Numbered from the stretch's first letter, positions 9,566 to 18,456 are shown. The stretch is DNA of 64,000 nucleotides from Agromyces sp. Leaf222 (GCF_001421565.1 NZ_LMKQ01000004.1:1-64000), one strand, 5' to 3'. Made by a program: numbers and translations. The notes: a model not told the origin generated them from the sequence alone.

Positions 9566-9585
9566 GAAATGTTCTGAAATGTTCG
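9566..9585. promoter_or_regulatory. Tandem GAAATGTTC direct repeat upstream of the sugar operon
   Basis: Two copies of GAAATGTTC (9566-9574 and 9576-9584) are spaced by ten bases, one helical turn. They are AT-rich within the 137-base gap before the binding-protein gene. The placement suggests an operator or activator site on one DNA face for the upstream DeoR/LacI hybrid. A related ATGTTC...GAGAAC arrangement lies at 8397-8414 in front of the regulator itself, consistent with autoregulation. This is inference from position. Confidence 0.45.
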
Positions 9586-9667
9586 TTTTGTGCTTCATTG
9601 CTTGCGGCGATGCCCCGAGTCGACTTCAGTGGCCCGTGCACGCTTCACATTCAAAGGAGAATCCGTC

Positions 9668-10972
9668 ATGAACCTGCGTCGCACTTCCCTCACCGCCGCG
9701 GCGATGCTGGCCGCAGGCGTCCTCTTCGCGGGGTGCTCGTCCGCCGCCTCGGCGCCGTCCGGCGACACCGGCAGCGGAGCGACCCCCACGGGCGAGATCA
9801 CGTTCTGGTCCTCCCTCAGCGGCATGGCCGACGTCGCCGCCGCCTTCAACGCGAGCCAGGACGACATCACCGTGAACTTCGAGGAGATCGCGAACGGCGC
9901 GAACGGCGGCTACACGAAGCTCGCCGCCGCGATCGAGTCGGGCACCGGCCCCGACGTCGTCGGCATCGAGTACTACCGGCTCCCCGGCTTCGTCGGATCC
10001 GGTCAGGTCGCACCGCTCGACGACCTCGTGCCGAGCGACACGCTCGACGAGTACAGCGACCAGGTGCGAGGCCTCGTCGACTTCGAGGGATCGACCTACG
10101 GCATGCCCTACGACGCCCCGCCGCTCGTCATGTGGTACCGCCAGGACGTGCTCGACGCCGCGGGCGTCGAGGTGCCCAAGACCTGGGACGAGTTCGAGGA
10201 GGCCGCCCGTGCGGTGCACACCGCGAACCCCGAGGCCTACCTCACGAGCTTCTTCACGAACGAGCCCCAGCTCGCCCCGCTCTCGTGGCAGGCGGGCTCG
10301 ACCTGGTTCGGCGTCGACGACGACCATTGGAAGGTCTCGATCGACGACGACGCCTCGACGAAGGTGGCCGACTACTGGCAGAAGCTCATCGACGAGGACC
10401 TCGTGAAGCCGCAGCTCGGCTTCAGCGACGAGTGGACCGCCGATCTCAACAGCGGCGTCGTCAACGGCTGGGTCGGCGGCTCGTGGAGCGCATCGGGCCT
10501 GATGACCCGCACCGAGGCGAGCGGTCAGGCCGGCAAGTGGATCGCCGCAGTGCCGCCGTCGTGGGACGGCGAGCCGAGCGGCGCGCTGAGCGGCGGCACG
10601 AGTTTCGCGGTCACCGAGAACTCGAAGAACTCCGCCGCGGCGGCGGCCTTCCTCACCTGGCTCACGACCGACCCGGCCGCCGTCGAGGCGCGCGGCGCGG
10701 TCGGCACGGCCTACCTCGCCTACCCGGGCCTGAACGAGACCGCCGAGAAGGTCGCCCCGGTCGACTACTACGGCAACGACATCTACGCCGTCTTCGACGA
10801 GGCATCCGCGTCGGTCGTCGGTGGATGGTCGTGGGGCCCGAACTACGACATCACCAACACGGCGCTCACCGACGCGGTGACCACGGCACCCACGCTCGGC
10901 GATGCGATCGAGCAGACGCAGGACGAGACCGTGGACGGGCTCGAGCAGCTCGGACTCGAGATCTCCGAATAG
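9668..10972 (+). CDS. Sugar ABC transporter substrate-binding lipoprotein (family 1)
   Basis: A 434-residue extracytoplasmic solute-binding protein. The signal peptide MNLRRTSLTAAAMLAAGVLFAGC carries a lipobox with Cys23 as the lipidated residue. The mature part begins with the family-typical GEITFWSSLSGMADVAAAFN, and WDEFEEAARAVHTAN with SWSASGLMTRTE are also characteristic of UgpB/MalE-like proteins. AAAGGAGA at 9653-9660 sets the start. First gene of an operon with two permeases; the substrate is an unknown oligosaccharide or glycoside. Confidence 0.93.
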   Translation: MNLRRTSLTAAAMLAAGVLFAGCSSAASAPSGDTGSGATPTGEITFWSSLSGMADVAAAFNASQDDITVNFEEIANGANGGYTKLAAAIESGTGPDVVGIEYYRLPGFVGSGQVAPLDDLVPSDTLDEYSDQVRGLVDFEGSTYGMPYDAPPLVMWYRQDVLDAAGVEVPKTWDEFEEAARAVHTANPEAYLTSFFTNEPQLAPLSWQAGSTWFGVDDDHWKVSIDDDASTKVADYWQKLIDEDLVKPQLGFSDEWTADLNSGVVNGWVGGSWSASGLMTRTEASGQAGKWIAAVPPSWDGEPSGALSGGTSFAVTENSKNSAAAAAFLTWLTTDPAAVEARGAVGTAYLAYPGLNETAEKVAPVDYYGNDIYAVFDEASASVVGGWSWGPNYDITNTALTDAVTTAPTLGDAIEQTQDETVDGLEQLGLEISE

Positions 10973-10980
10973 GACCGGAG

Positions 10981-11010
10981 CGGTGCCGGCGGCGAACCCC
11001 GCCGGCACCG
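10981..11010 (+). promoter_or_regulatory. Strong intra-operon hairpin between binding protein and permease
   Basis: CGGTGCCGGCGG at 10981-10992 pairs perfectly with CCGCCGGCACCG at 10999-11010 around the six-base loop CGAACC. There is no T-run and the downstream genes are tightly coupled, so a transcript-stabilising or processing hairpin is more likely than a full terminator. Such elements usually keep binding-protein levels above permease levels. Confidence 0.7.
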
Positions 11011-11030
11011 CCGCACCGAAGGGCAACACC

Positions 11031-11960
11031 ATGAGCGTCAGACTCGCTGACCGGGCACCGCGCACCACGCGGCATCCGATCGCCGGCACCGGCGGCCGCA
11101 CCGCCGCCATCTTCCTCACGCCGTTCTTCGTGCTCTTCCTGGTCGCGATGATCGCGCCGGTCGTCTACGCCATCGGCATGAGCCTCTTCGCCGAACGGCG
11201 GAGCGGCCTCGGGTTCGGCGGCACCGAGACCGAGTTCGTCGGCTTCGGCAACTACGTCGACGTGCTCTCGAGCGAGACCTTCGTGGCCGGGTTCGGGCGG
11301 CTGGCGCTCTACTGCCTGCTCTACATCCCGGTGCTGCTCGGCACCGCCCTGCTGTTCGCCCTGCTGCTCGACGCCGCGGTCGCCAAGGCCAAGCGGGCCT
11401 TCCAGCTGCTGCTGTTCCTGCCGCACGCCGTGCCCGGCGTCATCGCCGCCCTCATCTGGGCCTACCTCTACACGCCGGGCGTCAGCCCGTTCGTCTCCGC
11501 GCTCGAGTCGGGCGGCATCCAGATCGACTTCCTGTCGGTGCACATGGTGCTCCCGTCGATGGTGAACATCGCCGTCTGGGAGTGGGCGGGCTACAACATG
11601 ATCATCCTCTTCACCGCCCTGCAGGCCGTGCCGCGCGAGGTGCTCGAGGCCGCGAGGGTCGACGGCGCGGGGGAGATCCGCACCGCGCTCTGGATCAAGA
11701 CGCCACTGATCGCGCCCTCGCTCGGCATCGCCCTGCTGTTCACGGTGATCGGCTCGCTGCAGCTCTTCACCGAGCCGACGATCCTCTCGTCGGTGACGAC
11801 CGCGGTCACGAGCACGTGGGTGCCGAACATGTGGGCCTACGACGCGGCGTTCAACCGCAACAACCTCCCGCAGGCGGCGGCCGCGTCGATCATCCTCGCC
11901 CTCGTGGCCGGGGTGCTCTCGTGGGTCGTCACCCGCTTCGCCTCGAAGGGACGTGCATGA
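11031..11960 (+). CDS. Sugar ABC transporter permease (first, MalF-type)
   Basis: A 309-residue integral membrane protein with about six membrane segments. The first begins AAIFLTPFFVLFLVAMIAPV. The cytoplasmic coupling loop EAARVDGAGEIRTALWIKTP (about residues 205-224) is the EAA motif that docks on the ATPase. The ATG at 11031 follows GAAGGG. The stop overlaps the ATG of the second permease. It forms the heterodimeric channel with the next gene. No ATPase gene is present in the operon. Confidence 0.93.
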   Translation: MSVRLADRAPRTTRHPIAGTGGRTAAIFLTPFFVLFLVAMIAPVVYAIGMSLFAERRSGLGFGGTETEFVGFGNYVDVLSSETFVAGFGRLALYCLLYIPVLLGTALLFALLLDAAVAKAKRAFQLLLFLPHAVPGVIAALIWAYLYTPGVSPFVSALESGGIQIDFLSVHMVLPSMVNIAVWEWAGYNMIILFTALQAVPREVLEAARVDGAGEIRTALWIKTPLIAPSLGIALLFTVIGSLQLFTEPTILSSVTTAVTSTWVPNMWAYDAAFNRNNLPQAAAASIILALVAGVLSWVVTRFASKGRA

Positions 11961-12916
11961 TGATCGCGACCACCGCCGCGCCGTCGCGGCCCGCGCCCGA
12001 CCTCCCCGAGGGCCCATCCCGCGTGCCCGGACTCCCTCCGCGCGAGCCCGCCGACCACCGTCGCAGCCGCAACCGCCGCTCGGCCGGTCGCCCCGGGGCG
12101 AGCCTCGCCGTGAACGGCATCCTGCTCCTCGGCGTCGCCTACATGGTGCTGCCGTTGCTCTGGCTCCTCTTCGCGGTCACGAAGGACGCGAAGGGGCTCT
12201 ACGGCTCGAGCGCGTTCTCGCCGGGCGGGGCGTTCGTCGAGAACCTGCAGCAGCTGATGACCCAGGACGACGGCATCTTCTGGCGCTGGCTCGGCAACAG
12301 CGTGCTCTACGCCGGCATCGGCGCACTCGTCTGCGGCTTCGTGGCCCTCATGGCGGGCTACGCGTTCGACAAGTTCAGCTTCCGCGGCAAGAACGGGCTG
12401 TACGGGTTCGTGCTCGTCGGCGTGCTCATCCCGAACACCGCGACGGTCATCCCGCTCTACCTGCTCGCCGCATCCGTCGGCGCGACGAACACGATCTGGG
12501 CCGTGCTCATCCCGGCGTTCTGCAACCCGTTCAGCGTCTACCTGGCGCGCGTGTTCAGTGCCGGATACCTGCCAGACGAGACCCTCGAGGCGGCCCGCGT
12601 CGACGGGGCCGGGCCGATCCGCAGCTTCTTCAGCATCGGCCTGCCGATGCTCGTGCCGGGCTTCGTCACGATCGTCCTCTTCCAGTTCGTGGCGATCTGG
12701 AACAACTTCATGCTGCCGCTCATCATGCTGCAGGACCGCGACCTCTTCCCGTCGAGCGTGGGCATCGCGCTCTGGCAGAGCCAGGTGCAGCAGAACCCCG
12801 AGTTCTCGACCCTCGTGATCGCGGGCTCCTTCGTGTCGATCCTGCCGCTGGTGCTCGCCTTCGTCGGCCTGCAGCGCTTCTGGCGATCCGGTCTGTCCGC
12901 CGGGAGCGTCAAGTGA
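11957..12916 (+). CDS. Sugar ABC transporter permease (second, MalG-type)
   Basis: A 319-residue permease with a charged proline- and arginine-rich cytoplasmic N-terminus of about 50 residues before the first membrane segment (VNGILLLGVAYMVLPLLWLLF). The EAA coupling loop is EAARVDGAGPIRSFFSIGLP. The start is the ATG in ATGATGA, overlapping the previous stop; the ATG three bases later is equally possible. It pairs with the preceding permease. Confidence 0.93.
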   Translation: MMIATTAAPSRPAPDLPEGPSRVPGLPPREPADHRRSRNRRSAGRPGASLAVNGILLLGVAYMVLPLLWLLFAVTKDAKGLYGSSAFSPGGAFVENLQQLMTQDDGIFWRWLGNSVLYAGIGALVCGFVALMAGYAFDKFSFRGKNGLYGFVLVGVLIPNTATVIPLYLLAASVGATNTIWAVLIPAFCNPFSVYLARVFSAGYLPDETLEAARVDGAGPIRSFFSIGLPMLVPGFVTIVLFQFVAIWNNFMLPLIMLQDRDLFPSSVGIALWQSQVQQNPEFSTLVIAGSFVSILPLVLAFVGLQRFWRSGLSAGSVK

Positions 12917-13920
12917 GCGCCGATCGGCTGCGTGTCACGTTCGCGATGGCCCACGACGTGCGCGAACGCATCTTCCCGGCCGAGCAGGTCGCCCGGTTCG
13001 AGCAGGTCGCCGACGTCGCCGGCATCCTGACCGAGTTCGAATCGGATGCCGCGAAGCGGGCGCTGCTCGAGACCGACGTGCTCGTCACGGGCTGGGGTGC
13101 GCCGTTCATCGACGCGGGCGTGCTCGACCTCGCGCCGGCGCTCCGAGCGGTCCTGCACTCGGCCGGCACGGTGAAGCCGTACGTGTCCGAGGACGTGCTC
13201 GAACGCGGCATCCGCGTGAGCACGGCGGCGACCGCGAACGCCGCCCCGGTGGCCGAGTACACCGTCGCGATGATCGTGCTGGCCAACAAGAAGGTGCTGC
13301 CCATCGCGGCGCGGTACCGGATGCTGCGCGAGGAGTTCGACGTCGAGCAGGCGTTCCCCGGGCTGGGCAACTTCGGCAAGCGCGTCGGCATCGTCGGGGC
13401 GTCGAAGATCGGACGCCGGGTCATCGAGCTGCTGCGCGGCTACGACCTCGACGTCGTCGTCTACGACCCGTTCCTGTCGGCATCCGAAGCCCTGAGCCTC
13501 GGCGTGGAGTCGGTCGCGCTCGACGACCTGCTCGCCACCTCCGACGTCGTGTCGATCCACGCCCCGTCGCTGCCGTCGACGCACGATCTCGTCGACGCGC
13601 GCGGCATCGGGCTGATGCGGCACGGCGCGACCCTCGTGAACACGGCCCGCGGCGAGATCATCGACCAGGCGGCGCTGACCGCCCGGGTCACCGCGGGGGA
13701 GCTGTTCGCGATCCTCGACGTCACCTCGCCGTGGGTGCTCGAGCACGAGCATCCGCTCTACGGCCACGACCACGCCCTGCTCACGCCGCATATCGCCGGC
13801 TCCCTCGGCGGCGAGCTCGGCCGCCTGGCCGACGTCGTGCTCGACGAGCTGCGACGGTTCGCAGATGGGCTTCCGCTCGCCCACGAGGTCGATGCCGAAC
13901 TGCTCGCCATCACGGCCTGA
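12913..13920 (+). CDS. D-isomer-specific 2-hydroxyacid dehydrogenase family protein
   Basis: A 335-residue NAD-dependent dehydrogenase. The dinucleotide-binding segment is VGIVGASKIGRRVIELLRGYDLDVVVYDP (about residues 157-185). The substrate-binding Arg lies in NTARGEIID, and the catalytic His in LLTPHIAGSLGGE; the acid Glu is probably in EHEHPLYG. The GTG start overlaps the permease stop (GTGA), so it belongs to the sugar operon. It may oxidise or reduce a sugar-acid or ketose derived from the imported compound. The substrate cannot be told from sequence. Confidence 0.9.
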   Translation: MSADRLRVTFAMAHDVRERIFPAEQVARFEQVADVAGILTEFESDAAKRALLETDVLVTGWGAPFIDAGVLDLAPALRAVLHSAGTVKPYVSEDVLERGIRVSTAATANAAPVAEYTVAMIVLANKKVLPIAARYRMLREEFDVEQAFPGLGNFGKRVGIVGASKIGRRVIELLRGYDLDVVVYDPFLSASEALSLGVESVALDDLLATSDVVSIHAPSLPSTHDLVDARGIGLMRHGATLVNTARGEIIDQAALTARVTAGELFAILDVTSPWVLEHEHPLYGHDHALLTPHIAGSLGGELGRLADVVLDELRRFADGLPLAHEVDAELLAITA

Positions 13921-13955
13921 CACGTCATCTCCACCCTACGAACGAAGGAGTTCCG

Positions 13956-15995
13956 ATGTCCGAATCCCCGACGCTCTCCCGACGCGTGGTGCTGCAGGCG
14001 GGCGGTGCTGCCGGCCTGTCCGCGCTCGCCGCGCTCGTCGCCGCCGACCCGGCCGCCGCGGCCGCGCTCGCCGCGGGCCGGCCGACCGGCCCGACGATCA
14101 CCGACCTCGGCCCCGCCGTCAGCCAGTACGGCCTGATGAGCGCCCTGCTCGTCGGCGACACCGTCTACATCGGCTCGCGCAACATCGAGCCGACCGGCGT
14201 CATCGGCTTCCACCTGCCGACGCGCACCGTGACCGTGAGCACCGAGGTCACGACCGGGTACGCCATTCAGTCACTGGCGGCCGACGCGAGCGGCCGGTAC
14301 CTCTACATCGGCATCCTGCAGAAGTCCGGCGGTCCGCAGCCCAACCTGCACCGGTGGGACCTGCAGACGCCAGAGCTGCCCGCCGTGCCGATCGGCGCGA
14401 TCGGCGACCGCGACGTGCGCGACCTCGCCGTCGCACCCGACGGCACCCTCTTCGCGGTCGGTGGCGGCAGCACGACCGCGCCGGCGCTCTGGCAGTTCGA
14501 CCCGGCGTCGGGGCAGGTGACGAGCCTCGGCATCCCCGATGCCGCCTCGACGCTCGCCCGGGCGGTGGCCGCCACCGACGAGGCCGTCTTCTTCGGCGCA
14601 GGCAGCACCCTCGGCGGCGGCGGCAGCGCCGGCCGGGCGACCCTGTTCGCCTACGACCGGGCGGCGGCGACGTTCTCGTCGATCGCGCCCGCCGAGTTCG
14701 CCGCCGACCCGAGCGTGCGCGAGCTGGCGATCGTGGGCGACCGGCTCGTCGCGTCGACGGCGGCCTCCACGGAGGCGTCCAAGGTCGCCGTGATCGACCT
14801 GGCCGACCTCTCGTCGTACACGCTGGCGACCTCGATCGGCAAGACGGCGAAGAACATCGCGGCCATCGGCGACCACCTCTACCTCGCCAACGAGACCGGG
14901 CTGCTCGACTTCACGCCGTCGACCGGCACGCTCACGCAGCTCGACCTCGGCGACCTCGACCTCGGCGAGATCTGGGGCGTCGACGCGCACGGTGGCACGC
15001 TCGCCGTCGTCTCGGCATACGGCTTCGTGGCCGAGGTCGACCCGGCGACGGGCACGTCGACGGTCACCGACCTCGCCGAGGCCGGCGCTCCGGTGAGCCC
15101 GCAGACCTGCATGGGCCTGGCCGCCGGCGGCGGCTACGTGTACGTCGGCGGCAACGGCGCCATCGCGCGGCACTCGCTGAAGACGGGCGAGGTGGTCAAC
15201 CTGCGTGCACCCGGCGAGGCGAAGGACGCCGAGGTGATCGGCGGTGTGCTCTACACCGGGCAGTACAACTCGCAGGGCATCTGGTCGTACGACCCGAAGC
15301 GCGGCGAGCCGATCCACCAGGTCGCCGCCTTCGCCGGCGAGCAGAACCGTCCGCTCGACACGACCTGGGACCCGGTGCACCGCAGGTTCCTCGTCGCGGT
15401 GCAGTCCGACACCGAGGGCGGCGGGTCGATCTGGACCTACGACCCCCGCACGTCGACGTCCACCATCGCGGTGAACCCGATCGACGACGTGCAGCTCGTG
15501 CGCGCGGTCGCGACGACCCGCGGGGTCGCCTACCTCGGCGGCGACAACGCGCAGAAGACGGGCCCCCGGGGCACCGTGATCGCGTGGAACCCGATCGCGC
15601 AGCGCGAGCTGTGGCGCATCGAGACCGGGCTGCCGAACGGCATCGCCGCGCTCGCGATCCAGGGGCGCCATCTCTACGCGCTCACGATCAAGGGCGGGTT
15701 CGTCGTGATCGACCTGCTGCAGCGCAGCATCGTGCACACGGCCGACCATCGCCCGCTCTGCCCCGGATTCGCGGCGATGGTCGAGAACCGGGGCGTCGTC
15801 TACGCGGTGTCGGACACGACGCTGTGGCGGTTCGACCCGAAGACGTTCGCCGTGACCGTCGTCGTCTCCGAGATCAACGGCGCCTGGTACAGCGGCTCGC
15901 ACCTGAACATCGACGAGCGCGGACGCATCTACACGCTGCGGGGTCGCAACCTCGTGCAGGTCGTCGACCGTCCCCGCCCCTCGGGCGGCCGCTGA
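13956..15995 (+). CDS. Tat-exported beta-propeller protein of unknown activity
   Basis: A 679-residue protein with a twin-arginine-like signal (SRRVVLQAGGAAGLSALAALVAA, residues 9-31), implying folded export. The rest is a series of propeller-type repeats with recurring motifs such as LWQFDPASGQVTSLG, IWSYDPKRGEPIHQ, IWTYDPRTSTS and LWRFDPKTFAV, so seven or more blades are likely. It ends VQVVDRPRPSGGR. GAAGGAG precedes the ATG. The co-transcribed sugar transporter suggests it acts on a polysaccharide outside the cell, as some propeller-type lyases do, but no catalytic site was recognised. Confidence 0.8.
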   Translation: MSESPTLSRRVVLQAGGAAGLSALAALVAADPAAAAALAAGRPTGPTITDLGPAVSQYGLMSALLVGDTVYIGSRNIEPTGVIGFHLPTRTVTVSTEVTTGYAIQSLAADASGRYLYIGILQKSGGPQPNLHRWDLQTPELPAVPIGAIGDRDVRDLAVAPDGTLFAVGGGSTTAPALWQFDPASGQVTSLGIPDAASTLARAVAATDEAVFFGAGSTLGGGGSAGRATLFAYDRAAATFSSIAPAEFAADPSVRELAIVGDRLVASTAASTEASKVAVIDLADLSSYTLATSIGKTAKNIAAIGDHLYLANETGLLDFTPSTGTLTQLDLGDLDLGEIWGVDAHGGTLAVVSAYGFVAEVDPATGTSTVTDLAEAGAPVSPQTCMGLAAGGGYVYVGGNGAIARHSLKTGEVVNLRAPGEAKDAEVIGGVLYTGQYNSQGIWSYDPKRGEPIHQVAAFAGEQNRPLDTTWDPVHRRFLVAVQSDTEGGGSIWTYDPRTSTSTIAVNPIDDVQLVRAVATTRGVAYLGGDNAQKTGPRGTVIAWNPIAQRELWRIETGLPNGIAALAIQGRHLYALTIKGGFVVIDLLQRSIVHTADHRPLCPGFAAMVENRGVVYAVSDTTLWRFDPKTFAVTVVVSEINGAWYSGSHLNIDERGRIYTLRGRNLVQVVDRPRPSGGR

Positions 15996-16660
15996 TGCCC
16001 GATGTCGTCGTCCTCAGCGGGGGTGGCCGCTACGCCGACCCGTGGCATCCGTTCGCCGAGACGAGCGCCGCGCTCGCCGAACTCGTGCGCGAGGCCGGGC
16101 TCACGGTCGAGATCGACGACGATCCGGATGCCGCGGTCGCGGCGCTCGGCGACGACGTGCGCCTCGTCGTGGTGAACGCGGGCGACCCCGGCGATGCGCC
16201 TGCATCCTCGCAGGCCGCCGCCGCGGCATCCGCCCTCGACCGCGCCCTGGATCGCGGCATCGGCGTGCTCGCGATGCACGCCGCGGCGGCGAGCCTGCGT
16301 GCGTACCCGGCCTACGAACGGCTGCTCGGCGGCCGGTGGGTGCGCGACGTCTCGTGGCATCCGCCGTTCGGCGAGGCGCGGGTGCACGTCGTGGGCGACC
16401 ATGCCGTTGCCGAGGGCCTCGTCGACTTCACCGTGCTCGACGAGCGGTACACGGGCCTGCGACGGCTCGGCGAGATCGAGCCGATCGCCGAGCACGAGGA
16501 GGGCGGCGCGTGGCATCCGCTCGTCTGGGCGCGCGAGGTCGGACGGTCGAGGCTCGTCTACGACGCGCTCGGGCACGATGCCCGGTCGTACGAGTCGGCT
16601 GCGCACCGCGCGCTCATCACGAGCGCGCTCGGGTGGCTCGCGGGGGCCGACGCGCCCTGA
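15995..16660 (+). CDS. ThuA-like domain protein
   Basis: A 221-residue class-I glutamine-amidotransferase-fold protein of the ThuA (trehalose utilisation) type. It begins VVVLSGGGRYADPWHPF and has LVVVNAGDPG, then GIGVLAMHAAAASLRAYPAYERLLGGRWVRDVSWHPP (about residues 89-125), the family core. The amidotransferase nucleophile Cys is absent, as is usual in ThuA. The ATG overlaps the propeller stop (TGATG). ThuA proteins have been linked to oxidation of disaccharides to 3-keto sugars, which would fit with the dehydrogenase in the operon. Confidence 0.85.
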   Translation: MPDVVVLSGGGRYADPWHPFAETSAALAELVREAGLTVEIDDDPDAAVAALGDDVRLVVVNAGDPGDAPASSQAAAAASALDRALDRGIGVLAMHAAAASLRAYPAYERLLGGRWVRDVSWHPPFGEARVHVVGDHAVAEGLVDFTVLDERYTGLRRLGEIEPIAEHEEGGAWHPLVWAREVGRSRLVYDALGHDARSYESAAHRALITSALGWLAGADAP

Positions 16661-16678
16661 CGCGCCACCCGCCGCGAC

Positions 16679-17749
16679 TCACCACCCGCTGCGCGTCGGC
16701 GTGTGCCCCTCGCGGGCGTCGTCGGGCATCGGCATCTCGGCGCGGAGGCCGAGCAGCCGGATCGGTCGGCCCGGCTCGATGCGGTCGGCCGCGAACCGGC
16801 TCACGTGCGCGAGCACCTCGTCGCGGTCGGCGGTCTCGGCGACCTTGCGGCTGAACGTCTTGGTGAGGAACGGCGCGTAGCGCACCTTGAGGGTGAGCCG
16901 CATCACCGGTCGACCCTCGGCCGCGATGTCGTCGAGCACCGACTCGGCGAGGGTTCGCAGCGCGGCCTCGATCTCGGCGGGCTCGACGAGGTCGGCCTGG
17001 TACGTGGTCTCCCGGCTGTGGCCCCTGGCGACCCACTCGGTGTCGTCGACGACCCGGGAGCCCTCGCCGCGACCGAGCTCGCGGAACCAGGGCCCCATGC
17101 GGGGGCCGAACTCGGCGACGAGCAGGTCGAGGTCTGCGGCGGCGAGCTCGGCGACCGTCGAGATGCCGAGGGCGGCGAGCCGTTTCGAGATCTTCGAGCC
17201 GACGCCCCAGAGCTCGATCGTCGCGCGATGGCCCATCACCTCGAGCCAGTTCTCGGCCGTCAGCCGGAACATCCCCTGCGGCTTGCCGAACCCGGTCGCG
17301 ACCTTGGCGCGCACGAGCGTGTCGCCGATGCCGACGCTGCAATGCAGGCGCGTGCGCTCGAGCACCGCGCCGCGCAGGGCGATCGCGTACGCCTCGGGGT
17401 CGTCGCTGTCGATGCCGACGAACGCCTCGTCCCAGCCGAGCACCTGCACGGTCGCGCCCGGCTGTTCGCGCAGGGTCGCCATGACGGCGACGGATGCCTC
17501 GGTGTAGGCCTCGTGGTCGACCGGGAGGATCACGGCGTCGGGCGCCTTGCGCGCCGCGATGCGCAGCGGCATGCCGGAGCCGACCCCGAATGCGCGGGCC
17601 TCGTACGACGCCGTCGACACGACGGCGCGCTCCGTCGGATCGCCGCGGCCGCCGACGATCACCGGCAGCCCGGCGAGCTCGGGGCGCCGCAGCACCTCGA
17701 CGGCAGCGATGAACTGGTCGAGATCCACGTGCAGCACCCAGGCGGCCAC
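16679..17749 (-). CDS. Y-family DNA polymerase, DinB2-like, with Ile at the steric-gate position
   Basis: A 356-residue translesion polymerase. Metal ligands are D9 in HVDLDQFIAAVE and D107/E108 in GWDEAF. In E. coli DinB and Dpo4 the steric gate against ribonucleotides is an aromatic residue five positions after the first Asp; here that position (residue 14) is Ile. Mycobacterium smegmatis DinB2, which I recall as having Leu there and using rNTPs, shares the wording VLHVDLDQF and WGWDEA. The palm, thumb (helix-hairpin-helix around VGSKISKRLAALGI) and little-finger domains are complete. No beta-clamp motif was recognised at the C-terminus (GHTPTRSGW). It is followed closely by the ThuA gene on the other strand. 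Confidence 0.9.
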   Translation of the reverse strand: MAAWVLHVDLDQFIAAVEVLRRPELAGLPVIVGGRGDPTERAVVSTASYEARAFGVGSGMPLRIAARKAPDAVILPVDHEAYTEASVAVMATLREQPGATVQVLGWDEAFVGIDSDDPEAYAIALRGAVLERTRLHCSVGIGDTLVRAKVATGFGKPQGMFRLTAENWLEVMGHRATIELWGVGSKISKRLAALGISTVAELAAADLDLLVAEFGPRMGPWFRELGRGEGSRVVDDTEWVARGHSRETTYQADLVEPAEIEAALRTLAESVLDDIAAEGRPVMRLTLKVRYAPFLTKTFSRKVAETADRDEVLAHVSRFAADRIEPGRPIRLLGLRAEMPMPDDAREGHTPTRSGW

Positions 17750-17828
17750 GCCTCCAGTGTGCCGCGGCCGCCGGCCGGGCGCGAGGGATCAGCCTCGCAC
17801 TGCGCCGATCAGCCGGGCACCGCGCCGA

Positions 17829-18422
17829 TCAGCCGAGCACGGCGTCGACGAGCCGGGCGGCCGCCGCGGCATCCGACGGGGTACGACTGAGCGCCCGCAG
17901 CACGACCGCGCCGACGAGCGCATCGCCGAGTTCGTCGAGCGGGCGGTCGGGCGACAACTGCCCCGCCGCGACGGCGGCCTCGAACCGGGCGTGCAGCAGG
18001 GAGTTCGCGCCGAGCTGCTCCGACAGGCGGGCGCCGACGCTCGGGTGGTCGCCCGCCGCGGCGATGAGCGAGTGCACCATCGTGTCGCCGCCCTCGCGGT
18101 CGACGAAGCCCAGGATGCCCCGGAGCCACGCCGTGAGGTCGGCCCGGAGGTCGCCCGTGTCGGCAGGGCTGATGAACCCCTCGGAGAACAGCAGGCCCTC
18201 GAGCAGGCAGTCGGCCACGAGCGCGCCCTTCGACGGCCACCAGCGGTAGATCGTCTGCTTGCCGACGTGCGCCTCGGCGGCGATGCCCTCCATCGTGAGG
18301 TGGTCGTAGCCGCGGGTCTCGAAGAGTCGAGCCGTGGCGTCGAGGATCGCGACCCGCGCGGCTTCGCTGCGGACCGGACCCCGTCGATGCTCGGACACCA
18401 GCACATGGTACCCATCGCCCAT
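17829..18422 (-). CDS. TetR-family regulator of the adjacent MMPL transporter
   Basis: A repressor of about 197 residues. The N-terminal HTH is MEGIAAEAHVGKQTIYRWWPSKGALV (about residues 44-69), typical of TetR. The C-terminal ligand domain is all-helical with no recognised ligand. The ATG at 18422 begins MGDGYHVLVSEHRRG; GTG codons a few residues later (VLVSEH or VSEHRR) are alternatives. It is divergent from the MMPL gene across 84 bases that contain an inverted repeat, so it probably represses both. Confidence 0.9.
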   Translation of the reverse strand: MGDGYHVLVSEHRRGPVRSEAARVAILDATARLFETRGYDHLTMEGIAAEAHVGKQTIYRWWPSKGALVADCLLEGLLFSEGFISPADTGDLRADLTAWLRGILGFVDREGGDTMVHSLIAAAGDHPSVGARLSEQLGANSLLHARFEAAVAAGQLSPDRPLDELGDALVGAVVLRALSRTPSDAAAAARLVDAVLG

Positions 18423-18437
18423 GGTTCTCCCAGCAAG

Positions 18438-18456
18438 ACGAGACGGTGCGTCTCGT
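18438..18456. promoter_or_regulatory. Inverted repeat, probable TetR operator
   Basis: ACGAGAC-GGTGC-GTCTCGT is a perfect 7-bp inverted repeat with a five-base centre, between the divergent TetR and MMPL genes. It overlaps GTATACT (18455-18461), a good -10 candidate for the MMPL promoter, so binding would block transcription. Placement is typical of TetR operators. Confidence 0.7.
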
